NCBI GenBank assembly: GCA_914767715.1
Contig: OU612075.1
Location: forward strand, 8,556,001 to 8,620,000
Length of the DNA stretch: 64,000 bases
Direction of reading: 5' to 3'
Source of the DNA: Membranipora membranacea
Taxonomy: Eukaryota > Bryozoa > Gymnolaemata > Cheilostomatida > Membraniporidae
Shown here in pieces: positions 1 through 12,130 of the stretch (positions are counted from its first letter, which is position 1; every line of letters begins with the position of its first letter). A program made the position numbers and the translations under genes. The notes beneath the pieces are model-generated. The model worked only from the letters and a program-made list of their open reading frames with translations, made no database searches and was not told where the DNA came from.

Positions 1-1959
1 TGTGCGGAGTTTGGGACACCATATATGAGTATATCTGTGAGAAATGACCTCCTGACAGCTATCTATTGTATGCCGTCTATAGAATATGATGAAGCTATGA
101 CTGTCCACTAAACTCCGAATTGAGATGTATGTAGGCCCACGCGGCCACATCAAAACAGCACTTTTTGAAGTACCATACTATCACAAAAGACAAAAGTATG
201 TAAAGCGAAAGCAGATATAATATATATAAGCTCAGTGTCAGGCCCAAGGTGAAACAACACTAGCAAATACTCACTCCGATGGTTTGTTCAAAAGCTTCAG
301 GTGTCATACAATAACCCCCCCCCCCCCCTAATTCCCTTATAACAGAGGCACTGTTGAAGTTTAGAACAGAGTACACAATATGACGCAAAAATCATGGCTC
401 AGAATAATTCATTTTAGCAATCAGGAGTGGGGAAACTTTTCAATATGGAGAGCGTTGGTTGGGTGGTTGGCCATCAATAATGTTAAGTTGGTTGGATGAA
501 GACATATTTCTTCTTTCTTTGATCCAGAACCATTACAAGTTCTGTGATAAATGCCTACATTTCAAGTTCCTCCCATTTTACTGGTGACACCAGAAGCGAA
601 TCCAAATGCAGAAAAATTGGATAAAACGATAGGGATAATGACATAACATACACTGTGACATTGCATTGACTAGATTGGAAAGCAAGCACTATGTGCTCGA
701 CATCTACTTGACTCTTTGTTAGGTTATTTACTGAGAATGGTGACAAAAAGTAAAACATTCTCTACCTCAAGAAAAATTTTAATCTAATTTGCATATATTT
801 GGAGCTGCTCCCCCTCCAGCCATCAACACAAGACAACATCGTTTTACTTGGATTTTACTAGGATTGGAGCAACCGGAAATGCAGGGGTGAAAATATTTTA
901 ATTGACATACAACTTATATTATAATCATGTGAGAATTTGCCAACAGCATTTACAGCCATGCTTTTTTTATTGTTATTCAGCAGACTGTTAGTACTACAAT
1001 GGTTGTCTGCACTTAGTTTTTGTAATAGAGGAGAACTCCGAAGGCACTTGGGTGCCTTTCTCAAGAATTGGATGTGACAACCCTGTCACAACCATCCAAT
1101 GAGCTCATTAAAACCCAAGTATCTTAAAACTTTGAACGTGAGGTCACCCACTGGAAGTTAATGTCAAGTGACGGAGTTGAGAAAATGTTGGCTAGCCATA
1201 ATTTTATTACTTCAAGCCATTTTCTCGAAATGCAAACTTTTCCTATTGAACTAACATTACTCCACTAGAGTAGCCCCATCATGTAAGTGGGGTCCAATGG
1301 TATTGAAGTAACTCACGGTTTAATCTTCTGGCAATTTCTGGCGGGAAGCCATGGTTTATTAACTACTGAATACCATCAAATCATCTTCTGATCTAAAACC
1401 ACATATTATATATATATATACGGGTGTGAATATTGAGTTTTTTGAGACATTCATATATCACTCTAAATACAATAGGACGATGAACTTGATATTACATAAT
1501 ATTCAGGATAGTTGTCTAAAGATGATTTGCAGTAAATTACTCCTCTAGCGGAGGTGGGAGTCTATATGAAGAAATGAGAGCAAATGTTAGCTTGCTTTAA
1601 ATGTAGCTATTTGTGAATTTTCCCTGCTGCAAATACTTAACTCTCTTAGGGTATACACAATGTTACATTGACTGCCAGCAACTCACATTTCGGCACATAT
1701 TATATAATATAGTGACTATGGACCAAATTTGTTTCCCCTGAAACAGCTGAGGTCGGCTCAACAAATATGAATGGCTGAGGATGAATTTTTTTCGCAATTC
1801 TTAGTTTTGGATTTTTTTACCAGATGTATTATTACTAATGAAAACCGTGTAAGCCCTCTTTATTTCACCCTATCTAGATATGAAGTTAGGGCACTGAGAT
1901 CATTGCATTTGGAGCCGGATTCTAACATTTTAACAAATTACAAATAACACAACACTTAA

Positions 1960-2182
1960 AAACCAAAATCACAATCTGATCGCTCACCAGGTGAGTGAGC
2001 AATACCTGCTAGGGGTCTCACTTTCAAATCGTTCAGTCAATGATTGAACTATATACATTCTGAGCGAGCGATTTGGGAGTGATGTTGTCTAATTGAAAGA
2101 CCAAGTGGGCAATAATTTCAAGTGATGCGATAGTGATAATTTGCTTTAGTAAAGTATCGCTCTTTCTAATTGAAAGACACCC
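1960..2182. mobile_element. MITE family with TCTTTCAATTA ends, copy 1
   Basis: This 220-bp segment ends in CTAATTGAAAGAC and shares internal blocks (GCTTTAGTAAAG, TCTGAGCGAGCGATTT, TCACAATCTGAT) with copies at about 10160-10385, 34410-34578 (continued at 37110-37165), 41470-41585 and 45652-45822. Five related copies with inverted ends and no open frame indicate a non-autonomous DNA-transposon family. The transposase source and target-site length cannot be settled by eye. Confidence 0.65.
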
Positions 2183-2253
2183 CTGATTGGCAAACTACAG
2201 AAGGCTACTAGTAGTGATAATAACTAACAGTTACTAGCTAGACTTCCTAGTTA

Positions 2254-2324
2254 GTCAACTCATTCTTCACGACTGAGTAGTAGAGTACTACTCTACTACT
2301 CAGTCGTGAAAGAATGAGTAGACT
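2254..2324. repeat. Perfect-looking hairpin in a dispersed repeat
   Basis: The sequence CATTCTTCACGACTGAGTAG is followed at once by its reverse complement, with one extra A, giving arms of about 35 nt with almost no loop. The preceding 100 bases (from about 2188, starting GGCAAACTACAGAA) recur at 5392-5490, so the hairpin lies in a dispersed element. The second copy has lost the perfect second arm. This looks like a small non-autonomous DNA element; no coding content. Confidence 0.7.
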
Positions 2325-2904
2325 TACAGAGTAGTGTGAGAGTAGCTTACCACTTTATCTGATGTATACTTGTTCTTCCTACACTAACTGCCTTCAAGTT
2401 GTTTGACGCGGTAGTCAAATGTCAATAGATGCCAACATCCTGCTAATCCAATGCCTCAGGTACGTTCTAAAATGTAAGGTACAGTAATCAAAATCAAGCA
2501 GATATAATGTTCATAAAAAGTTCCATAGAGGAGTAAGGTATTCATAGGAGGAAATTTTCTTCATTTTGCGCAGGCTTGAAAAAGCTAACTTCAAGAGTAG
2601 CAAACATACGCCCACCCTTTTTTTCTTTTTATGGACTTCAACCTTCACTAGCCAAAATTTAATGCTAGCTTACATTAAGTCATCTAAAGACTAGCTAAAC
2701 TAAACTTTAGCTAATACTTACTCCCAAGGCTATACGTTTAGTTGACTATAAATTAGAAACAAGTTTTATGCTGTTTAATTTTATTTAGGGCCTGTGACCT
2801 AGAATTACCCACACACAAACATATGTTGGGAAGTTAAATGCCCCATGATAACCACAATCGAACAATTGACAATACTTTAAGAGACAGATTTCATTATCAT
2901 TTCA

Positions 2905-3012
2905 TTCACCCCCCCCCCTTCCTCCATCTGCAATCTACCTTATCAATCTAATTAGTTAACCACTAATTAGGTTGATAAGGTAGATAGCAGGTGAAGGGAG
3001 GGAGGGAGGGGG
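2905..3012. repeat. Inverted repeat with C-rich/G-rich ends
   Basis: The arms read as a C-run, then TCCATCTGCAATCTACCTTA, and later the complement TAAGGTAGATAGCAGGTGAA followed by a G-run. The centre is AT-rich (AATTAGTTAACCACTAATTAG). Stem of about 50 bp. It is probably a short TIR element; there is no open frame. Confidence 0.65.
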
Positions 3013-3173
3013 GTCTTTCAATGAGTATGAGATATGGTTACCAATTAGGCTACCGATGGTATCCTTGATTTGGACAATCAAATACAAATGATCACTGCGT
3101 CAGGGAAGCGAAGAGTATATCATGACCCATCATGAATCATAATAATGTAACTATTTGACACTCAGACACTCAC

Positions 3174-3278
3174 TCGGTACATCAAGATTTCTCAGGACAG
3201 AATTCAAACCACCAAAGGTTCTGATGCGTAACTCTGCCATTATCATGCCATACTGAATCAGTCTTTCTCCTGTATTCT
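3174..3278 (-). CDS. Possible internal exon, unknown gene
   Basis: On the minus strand an acceptor (TTGTTGCAG) opens a 105-nt frame that ends at donor GTGAGT after residues NTGERLIQYGMIMAELRIRT... The stretch is stop-free and protein-like in composition, but I recognise no family. It may belong to the same minus-strand gene as the exons at 3912-4221, although the phases do not connect directly and that gene appears to stop at 3912. Treat as a weak prediction. Confidence 0.3.
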
Positions 3279-3911
3279 CTGCAACAAATATTTAGTTGAT
3301 GATGCGATAAAGTATGAATATAATACATTCCAATGTCCTAAGTACATTATTTGCATTCAAATTATTTGCAGTCTTATAACAAGGCTTTGCTGCTACAAGG
3401 TTCATCCCTGGACCCTTCAATTTTCTCTGCATTGAGAGCCTGATTCTAGCATGTTGCCAAATAACAAATAACACAACACTTAAAGACCTGGTTAAATCTA
3501 CAATCCCTATGATGGAAAGAGATTTGCCAGCCGTTGGTGATAAGTTTGTGAAGTTTTATATCTGGTGTCTTGGAATGGAAACACTCGATCTACAGGTTTG
3601 ATCAGCACATAACGCCAGCAAAATTGTAACCAAAATGATCATTCAAGATAATGAGCTGTGGCAAGGAGGGTGGAATATAGGGAAGAGGTGACTTGATGTT
3701 GCGAGATGGAATGAGTTGTTCCCTCCATGAAAAAAAGAGCACAACTCCGATAGTCACTGAACTCCTAATTACACTAACTGGCCGGTTTCAATGAAAAATT
3801 CTTGCTGAGGCCTGCCAGTGTTCAAGCAGTTTTACCAAATTTATGCCATGATACTTCAACGATTACACCGACGCAATTATCATCAGTTAGCCTACACATA
3901 TCACCTGACAT

Positions 3912-4221
3912 TTATATCATTATATTACTAACGATGCTCGATGCAAGTGTAACAGTGGAGATATCGATGCTTATAACCCCGGCCATCTCAAGCCTTTCTG
4001 GGTCAGTTCCCTGCTGCAACTTAATCAAATTTTACAACCGAAATTGAAAATTTGATTCTCTGCTTACCTGTTTGAATTGAGTAAGCTGAACGACTATTGA
4101 TACTACGAGTTGTATCACATCTGCTATAAACCACCCAAACACTCTCTTCTTCATTGTACTGTTCTCGGTACTATTCTGCGGTCTGTGTTGCTTTACAATG
4201 TAGACTAAAATACAAATAAAT
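3912..4221 (-). CDS. Possible two-exon end of a membrane protein gene
   Basis: Two minus-strand exons chain in phase. The first (4221-4068) follows acceptor TTGATTGCAG and ends at donor GTAAGC. A 54-nt intron leads to the second (4013-3912), which ends in TAA. The joined frame contains a hydrophobic segment (WFIADVIQLVVSIVVQL) and a second milder one (AGVISIDISTVTLASSIV), suggesting a multi-pass or hairpin membrane protein. I do not recognise the family and did not find the upstream exons, which would lie above 4.22 kb. Splice signals and phase agree, but the evidence is limited to two short exons. Confidence 0.4.
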
Positions 4222-4249
4222 CTGCAATCAAAAGGAGTCATTTCTTGTA

Positions 4250-5923
4250 TCTAGGCCTATCTACTTTTTTCCCAAATTAACAAGACCGAATAATGAAACC
4301 AGCGTTATACTCTAGAGAGCTAGTACCTCTACAACACTTGAATACACCATTCTATTGATGAAGATTTACATTTGGGAAACTTTTGCAATTGTGTGCAAGC
4401 TGGCAATGGTCTAGTTTCTCTCAGTAACCAATTTCTCTACTCTCCAACTACAGACCACTATAACCAATGGTTGTAAGTGGTTGACCCTGAATTAAGGCGA
4501 AGTACATGCTTGCAAACTCAAAGAGCCCACACATGTAATATTATATGCAATCCGCCCCCCTCCCCGATCACTGCTTATTATAATGAAATGACCACTGTGA
4601 CGCAGTTGAGACTCTGTACAGCCAACAAATCATTTGAATTCAATACCATTGGCAAAAGGCAAGGTCTGCACTGATTTCCTTCCTCTGGTGATCGGGGTTG
4701 GTATATTCTTTATTACATTATAGACCAGGGAATATTTCAATTAGCATGAGCTGTGCTTTGTAAACCAAAAGATCATTACAACTTAAATGCTCAATATCCT
4801 CGCTCCTTAGATAAATTTGTTCGCAAATAGTTCACACAAGAGTGAGCATAGTTCAATTGATAAGTGGCCAATTCTCGAACGAAGCTAAAAGCAGGTCTCG
4901 CCTACTAAGCTAGATGATGATGTACCACTTGGTCTTATATGCGCATGCTTGATCAGTAAATAAAGTGTATACTAATATGTATATAGTTTTGCTGTTTGTA
5001 TTTAAGGGTGACCCCACCAGTCTCAGACAGTAGGGAATGGTTGACATAAAGCAATAATGATCCGTCAGTTGCGCCGAGGCAAAGCCTATGCACACACTTT
5101 ATACAAATACAAGACCCAGCCTACATAGGCTGTGGTTGTAGTAAAGAGAGGGGGCATTTCCTTACAATGTAAAGTATGTAGGCCTACATGTAGCCATAGT
5201 AGATTAGCAATAACAGTTCTAGACAATTAGTTGCACGAGAGTTGCCCAGCTAAACATGCCACCACCAACAAAGCGAGGAGTAAGGAGTTAACTCCTTGGA
5301 CTTGTATGAGCCTTCCCCCCCTCTTACAACTCTTACGAGTCCTTCTCCTTGCTTGATATTACACTACACTATACATTGGACTGGTACCATTGGCAAACTA
5401 CAGAAAGCTACTAGTAGTGATAGTAACTAACAGTTACTAGCTAGACTTCTTAGTTAGTCTACTCATTTTTCACTCACAACTGAGTAGTAGAATAGTTATA
5501 GTAGTGTACCAAATAAATACTAAATAACATTTATTTACCTGAGAGCTACAACAAATTGATTCAATCAAGTCCATTCACAGCTGTTCTAATTTCATTCTTC
5601 TTCTTCTTGTGAAGCTGAGTTGGCTCATCATCTCTTCATCGTGGTCTTATGTGTCTGTGAAGTAACTGATTGGTGCCACTGAGTCTGACTGCTGTTCAGA
5701 AAGTTGACTACTAGCAATATCGATAACTAACTCAGTGTTCCCCAACACAGATATTGTAATCAGTATGAAGTTATTGAACAGGCCAATAAGAAAAAAGTAA
5801 GATGTAATGGGCCAATCATATCAAAGCCTGTGAAAATTCGCAGAGAGAGGGCAACTCTTCATTTTTGAAGGTTTTTCACGTGAGAGGGCAATTCCGAACC
5901 AGTTACCTTATTACCCTGGAGTA
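4250..5923. other. Intergenic repeats, no gene seen
   Basis: No supported exon. It contains a second copy (5392-5490) of the repeat that carries the hairpin near 2.2 kb, and a short element around 5770-5905. Upstream exons of the minus-strand frame at 3.9-4.2 kb could lie here, but none could be chained by phase. Confidence 0.4.
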
Positions 5924-6369
5924 AGTCTAACTCCAATGGAATAACTCAACTACCTCTTATTATTTGCTCCATTTTGAATTCACTTTATTTTTGACCAGCA
6001 AGTTCAAGAATTTATATTTGCTTGTATGATGCCATCGATGAATTACAAATAAACTGAACAGCAATAAATAAATATACTTTTTTCTTTCTTATAATGTAAC
6101 ATATTATAGGGAAAAAAATATGGGGCGCTTCACGCATTTGTAACCGAAAGTGACGATCAACGCCACTGTATATGTTGTTTGGCAGACAGGGTACTTGCCA
6201 TGGTATTAGATGTTGTTAAATCTGGTGCAGAATTGACGAACAAATGAACACCATCACCAGGAAATTGTAAGCATTTCACACAATGGACGACATAGGTTAG
6301 TGATAGGGAGGTGGGAGGGAAATTGACAGACTTATTTTCTTTCAAGACCGGCGTGGTGACCGGATGTAG

Positions 6370-6485
6370 ATTGAAAGAAAGAATATGTGAGTAGCTGTGA
6401 ACAGTAGTTCTAAGAAAGCCTATCATTGGCTGAGAACAGTAGTTCTAAGAAAGCCTATCATTGGCTGAGAACAGTAGTTCTAAGT
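6370..6485. repeat. Short tandem duplication, about 38-bp unit
   Basis: The phrase GAACAGTAGTTCTAAGAAAG plus CCTATCATTGGCTGA is repeated just over two times. It lies in the part of the duplicate block that is missing from the 32-kb copy. No coding content. Confidence 0.7.
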
Positions 6486-7996
6486 TTTCCTTACCAATAA
6501 ATTGTCCTTAGTTGGTTGAGGGAGGGCAACTTTTTATTCAGTTGACCTGGATTATTTGTCATGTCTTGGGACTGATTGCCAAGACAAGGGAAGGTGTTAT
6601 AAGGGCAGAAAAAAATCTTTTTTGTACCAAAAACTTTATTTCTGCACATTGTATTGTTCAGCTGGCAAAAGAAAAGCTTGAGATGTAACACAATCTATGG
6701 TATCATTTTAGCAATAATAACATGGATGTTATAGGGTCGATAGGATTTTATATTGGTACAAACGTCAAACCATTGTTATAGCAAGGTTAAAGGTGGCTCA
6801 GCCCAGCCAAAGTGGATTTCTCAGTGTTCATGTGGCAACACATTGTCAATATTGGTGTGGTTTGAGATGTTCCATGATCACACACAGATTTTTGCGGTCC
6901 CAAAACAGAATTACTCCAAAATGTTTTCGGTCAAAGTAGCACAAATAAAACCTACATGGAAATGAGATTTCTCATGTATTTACATGTCATTAGCTATAGA
7001 TACTAAACAATAGAAAAATAATTCTAGAATATAGTGTAACAACTATCATTAATATTATGGTGCATAAAACTTGACAAATGATGCTCCTGCTCCCCATAAC
7101 AAGGCACGTGTAAAACGTATGCCATATTTTCCAAAATGAGTATTATGTGTTAAACTCAAGATTTAAATTCGGGGCTTCCACTCTTAAGTACGAGGCATAT
7201 GTAAAATGTTAATATTGAGCATCGAAAAATAACTCTAGCATGATTTATCAGTTAAAATTAATTCTGTGATCTGAAAACATTTCTTTTTGAATAGAACACT
7301 TACCCTAGGATGTCAAAAGTAATAATCATATGGATTCAAAAGTTATAGATTTTAACTAGGAGCCCTTGAAGTTCTCACTTTAGAGTGGCATTCTAACACC
7401 AATCGCTAACAACAGACCAGGCAGAGTTTGAGCAGTCAACCTATATTGTCTCATATCGTTCTAGGAACGCTATCATTTACAATTCGCAGCTCTTCATTTG
7501 AGGGCTTTTCCCCCGACTGGGGAGGCTCAGACTAGCTTTGTGGGTGTGTCCGGCTGTAAGGTTCGGGGCCAGTAAGTGGCCATTTATAATTATCTCCTGA
7601 GTGATACTCTATGATAACCTTTTCTCTTTCCTCACTAGAAGCTTTCATGGCCACAGTCTCTGCCTGACCTTTATCTAACTATCTGTCAAAGTCATTGTTC
7701 TTATTCTGATTCTTGATGGGCTAGCTAGTTTCTATTTTTACTGGTTTTATTGCCGGTTGATGAAAGTGTTGCAGACGGCCCTGAAATAAGAATGATTCAA
7801 AATAATTATCTATGGCTGTGTCAACAGTACCCTAGCCACTGAATAATATTCATGGATAAGGGGAACATATCTGACTCTGAAAAAGCATTTGGCAATTTAT
7901 GTATGATGGTTGGAAAAAAAATAACAACAGCCCTATCAACCCCAACTTTGATTATAATGTGTAATTAGTAATTGCAATAATCAGACTGGAAGTAAC

Positions 7997-8507
7997 AGAC
8001 AGTTTTCTGAGCTCTTATTTATGCCTTAATTCGGAGTTGTCCTCTCTCCAGTTTGGTACTTTTAAACCACGCCGCATAGGAAAAACCTGCTGAAAGAGGG
8101 TTATATTGAAAACCGCTAATGTTAGTATAAAAATGATTTTTGATTCAGAGTCTGCACCATTGAAAACCCTGTGAGACAGGGTTTCCAAATCATTGGAGGC
8201 TTGAATGTTGATAAATCTCAATTTTAGTGACGAAACTCATGAAAGATTCTGCCAAATTGTCCGCAAAACAGGCCGAAAATGCTATAATTGACTATCCAAA
8301 CACTAAAATTATTTCCCAAACTATGTCCATATGAGTTTTCAATGTTGCAGATTCTGAATCAAAAATAATTTTTATCCTATCATAAGCGGTTTTCAAGATA
8401 ACCCTCTTTTCAGCAGGTTTTTCCTATACGGCGTGTGTTAAAAGTACCAAACTGGAGAGAGAACAACTCCAAATTGAGGCCTGAATCAGACCTCAGAAAA
8501 CTGTCTA
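7997..8507. mobile_element. TIR element (GACAGTTTTCTGAG ends)
   Basis: Inverted arms of about 130 bp: the left reads GACAGTTTTCTGAGCTC... then GGAGTTGTCCTCTCTCCAGT, and the right mirrors it. The middle also folds back (TTTTGATTCAGAGTCTGCA and its complement). The paralogous copy at 33.38 kb lacks it, so it is an insertion in this copy or was lost from the other. A related element with the same end motifs lies at about 48020-48225. No open frame; non-autonomous. Confidence 0.65.
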
Positions 8508-8728
8508 TTATTGAAAGCTTGTGGGCTATTATTCTCGCGATACAAAACTCACCATGCGTTGCCCCGAATGAAGGCACTTTAGTCTAGCCAATCGCCATCC
8601 TATGTTTATATGTTGGCAGCATTGAATTGTACTATTCTTAGAATAGCATTTTCAACTCACCATTCTCCAATCAGGGAGCTGTATTTTCCAATAGACATTC
8701 TCACAATTTTCATTTGACATCGAGCTCA

Positions 8729-9034
8729 GTCCCTAGTAGCTTTTTGGAGTTTGCGCAATGTTTGATTATTAAAAAAATCAATTTTCTGTGAGCAACAATT
8801 TGTATAAACTAGTGTCTTTTTCTTTTATTTGGTTGTTATTTTGAACATAACAACTTTTATTTATGCCTGTCTTGATAATATAAAACAATAACACACTATG
8901 AGACAAATCCATAAATCAATGAATAATTTATTAGAGACTGCATTATATCCGGAAGAATGCATCTTGTTGTAATGGTTTTAGTCAGGTGACTGTCACGTGG
9001 TCATACAGTAAAGATGGCACCCTCTACTAGGGAC
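8729..9034. mobile_element. Small element with GTCCCTAGTAG ends
   Basis: The ends GTCCCTAGTAGC and CTACTAGGGAC are inverted, and the right flank AGCCAATCA is shared with the copy at 23959-24074, which lies inside the large transposon in the LRR-EGF intron. Two copies with different interiors suggest a MITE family. Confidence 0.45.
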
Positions 9035-10159
9035 AGCCAATCACATAGCATTTCACATAGCAAATCACGTAGACATCTATAAACTTAAATTATTAGAGGA
9101 TTGAGGAGTTCATAAAATCAAGTAAGTATTCCTAAATTAAGTGATTACTGATTATAAGGCTATGAGTGAGCTGCTGTTCCAGGATTGAGTTCAGTGGTTG
9201 GCAGTCTCTGTACAAATTTCATTCTGTGCAGTCATTGGTTGAGTCTTCAGCTCAGCTGCCTGCTATTTAAAATACCAACAGCAAAAGACGGTTATTATTC
9301 TAATACTTTATTGGACAATCTGTTTCACATTTAGTTCCAAAAGAAAAGAAAAGAAGTAAAATTAGAATATTAAAGGCAGATTTTGAAGAAATCTCTATTA
9401 AAATATCAGAGTTGACAAGTGCAGATCTTCAGGGATAAATCACTGGATGTCAACGAATCGCACAATGATATGTAAAGCAAAACTCACCCGAGCAACGTTT
9501 CGAGGCAGTTACGGCCTTATTGATTATATGCAGCTTTGCGTAGGCACAAAGCACAATCTTTATTTATACATGCATGTTTCTTTGCATCCTCCATCATCCG
9601 CAGATCTTCTCCCTGATGTGCAAAAATAATAATATAAACCAAAAATAAAATTAAGTGAAAATTACGTTACGCAGCATCTCGAAACGCATTTTTTTCAAGA
9701 AAGCCTTATTTCAATATTACATGCTACAATAATGATGATTTATCACCATTCAATCAAATTTTTGTTCACCCTTTATTGCTTCTTATTTAATGGCAATTTT
9801 GGAAGCATTTACTTGAAAAATGATATATATGCCAATCAAGTTATATAAAAATAAATAAATAAAGATACTAAGTGGAGCCGCTGTAAACCAATTATGTTGA
9901 GCTCACATTGCACCCATCGTGGAACTCAACATAACCATGCCTTGCCCACATTAGGCAATACCGTTTAACAAAAGTTACATATAATCAGTCAGTACTGATT
10001 TTTAGATATTTATTTATTTTATTTTTGCTTTTACCTTATTCAAGGGGGATTTCTTTTTAGCAATTTTATGCACCCAGTAAAAAGTTTTTATTTTATGTAA
10101 ACATCTCTGGAGAGAGGGTTTTTAAATTAAACAAACAAACAATCAGACCGCAGTGATAC

Positions 10160-10385
10160 AGGGAATCTTTCAATTAGAAACAGCGATGCTTTACTAAAGC
10201 AAGTTATTACTATCATATCGCTCCAAATTATTACTCACTTGGTCCTCCAATTAGAGAAATTTTTTCCAAAATTGCTCACTCAGAATGCATATAGTTCCAT
10301 CATTGACGGAGCAATTTGAAAGCGAGAGCCTAGCAGCTATCAGATTGTGATTTTGATTTTGCTGTTTGTAATTGAAAGATCCCCT
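10160..10385. mobile_element. MITE family with TCTTTCAATTA ends, copy 2
   Basis: Ends AATCTTTCAATTAG and TAATTGAAAGATC are inverted. In the paralogous position at 34.4 kb the same copy is interrupted by a 2.5-kb foldback transposon; here the site (CGAGAG at 10323-10328) is intact. No open frame. Confidence 0.7.
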
Positions 10386-10623
10386 GCCGGTCCCAACACA
10401 GCAACTCAAGTTCGGAATTGTTTTAACTTTACACACTCACTGTTCGCGTTATCCCAAGTGTATCCGTGGAACTGGCAGATCGTTTCCTGATCAATGTCCG
10501 TAGTTTATTTTTCAACTGGCCTTTCTTGTGTATTCCGCGCTTTCTACAAATATAATATTTATCAAAAACCTCCACATAAATGTTAATATTGTGTTAACTG
10601 TATCACAATAGAATTTAACTTAA

Positions 10624-10939
10624 AGGGCAACCAGGGAAAAAGACAAAATCTAATTCGGATGCTTATTCCGCCAGAATTCTTCTGAAACATTTCATCCATC
10701 AGGTACTCAAACTCAGCTAAAACAGAATACCACAGAGCAGTTTCCTGTTCCTGTTATTATTTAGCCTGTGCTCTATCATCATTACAGCAATGTCTCGGAA
10801 CCTCCCCTAAACCGAAGTGTTACCCAGCTTAGAGTCCGCAACTAGTTTGCGTTTTGCATCGCGTAATGCACAAAGCTGATACTGCCTAGCACATTATTTA
10901 CTACCCGTTAATGTATTGCTGCGAAACCTTGGTTGCCCT
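10624..10939. mobile_element. TTAA-flanked MITE (AGGGCAACCA ends)
   Basis: A 316-bp element starts AGGGCAACCA and ends GGTTGCCCT, with TTAA on both sides (10620-10623 and 10940-10943). The paralogous locus near 37410 has a single TCAA at this point and no element, so the insertion and its four-base target duplication can be read directly. TTAA targets are typical of piggyBac and Kolobok transposons; the transposase source is not in the window. A truncated relative begins at 46939. Confidence 0.88.
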
Positions 10940-11901
10940 TTAAGCTGAAGACTAACCAAAGACCAAAGCATGTTATAGTCAGGCAGTTACTTATGACGAA
11001 GTTTTCAAATAACAAGCACTTCCGGGAGACTGTGACATCCTAATGCAGAACATGGGAGTTACCTTCCCTTATGGAAGGCACTTTTTCCACCATCAATAAC
11101 TCATGCCAAGTAGCTAGAGCATTGAATTTTTTTACCATGCAAATCTGACAAAACTTTATCATAAGTAACTGCCTGACTACAACATGCATTAGTCTTTGGG
11201 TAGTCTTTAATTTTTAAATTATGGACAAATTGTTAAAATTTAATGACAATAGGAGTGATGCCATTACAAATTTGAGGCAATTCGCCCATGAATATTTTTT
11301 CCCAAAATTTCTCATCAGCAAAGTTGATTCATTCTACTGGTTCTGCTCTCCCTACAAAATTAAAAGAGTTGTCTACCCATGAGCACTTCCTGCACTTTAT
11401 TATTACACTTTTTTTTTGTTGAGGTTTTCATATTTATAAGTACATTATAAACAAAATTTTTTGACCTCATAAACAAAAACAAACAAAAATGTATACTTAC
11501 CGGCTTGTTGTCCATTGAGGTTGTTCGGCAGCAACTTTTGTGGCAGCGCTACATTCACACTGTGTAGAAGCGAAGTATCTTTCCATCTCTGGATACTTGC
11601 AGTTATTACTTTTGATTTCATGATCTTGTCGTCTACAATCAATCTCGCTTCCGTTTTGCCTGTTTCGCTTGTTTTTGATGATGAAGCTTGATTGACGTCT
11701 AGTCCTGAGGGCTCCCTCATTCTCGGAACCCATACTGGTACAGTAGGGCTGTATCCAGGCCCTTCGAGTACGCTGATCACTCTTGTTGTCATCATTTTAT
11801 TGTCTGTTACTACTACTCTGTGCAGTGAAACCCTCTTGAGAGATTCGCTTGATTTTGCTGCTGTTCCTTGATTGGTGACAGCAAAAGATGAAGGCTCAGT
11901 T

Positions 11902-12130
11902 GATTACTGACATTGTCAATACACCATCACACCTGTCGACTGTTGATATTGCATGCAAGTCACCATGTCATTTGAATTTGACCATCGAGAAGAGTTTCTG
12001 GGAATTTCCTTTTCATTCCTTCCGTATAATTCTCAATGTCTGTGTTATGGGCGCGGAATGATAACTATACCATCGGTGATACTTACTAGTAAGTCAGTCA
12101 AAAAAGAAAAAAGAGATAAACGTAAGCGAA
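11902..12130 (-). pseudogene. Copy of zinc-finger first exon and 5' flank
   Basis: This part matches 49618-49830, which in the intact locus carries the putative first exon and its upstream sequence. Here the minus-strand frame begins MHAISTVDRCDGVLTMSVI and then runs into a TGA where it joins the exon 13 remnant. It shows that the duplication included the gene's 5' end before the middle was lost. Confidence 0.75.

Larger units (their letters stand above)
1..3160. other. Left flank, no convincing gene
   Basis: I find no gene I can defend here. The stretch holds a poly-C run near 317-330, a strong hairpin at 2254-2324, another at 2905-3012, a TA-rich run near 1400, and a member of the 'TCTTTCAATTA' small-element family at about 1960-2182. 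On the minus strand, short open stretches next to splice-like signals (about 1-80 and 280-310) could be exons of a gene that continues to the left, but they are too short to assign. Confidence 0.5.
9517..11902 (-). pseudogene. Zinc-finger gene copy, 3' exons only (pseudogene)
   Basis: Minus-strand remnants match the last three exons of the gene at 33.8-49.5 kb: exon 15-like 9612-9517 with the same stop, exon 14-like near 10545-10460, and exon 13-like from about 11902 down to a conserved donor near 11496. The exon 14 copy is 10 nt shorter than the intact one, which shifts the frame. The exon 13 copy keeps the C-terminal block (for example MTTRVISVLEGPGY) but has lost the whole 63-residue repeat array through a deletion that happens to stay in frame (...EPSSFAV then TNQGTAAKSS...). 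Upstream it is fused out of frame to first-exon sequence, giving an early stop. All C2H2 fingers are gone, so no functional product is expected. Confidence 0.85.

Noticed and set aside
3802-4047. Plus-strand 81-codon frame
   Set aside because: It is antisense to the two phase-compatible minus-strand exons with hydrophobic segments. No splice or family support.
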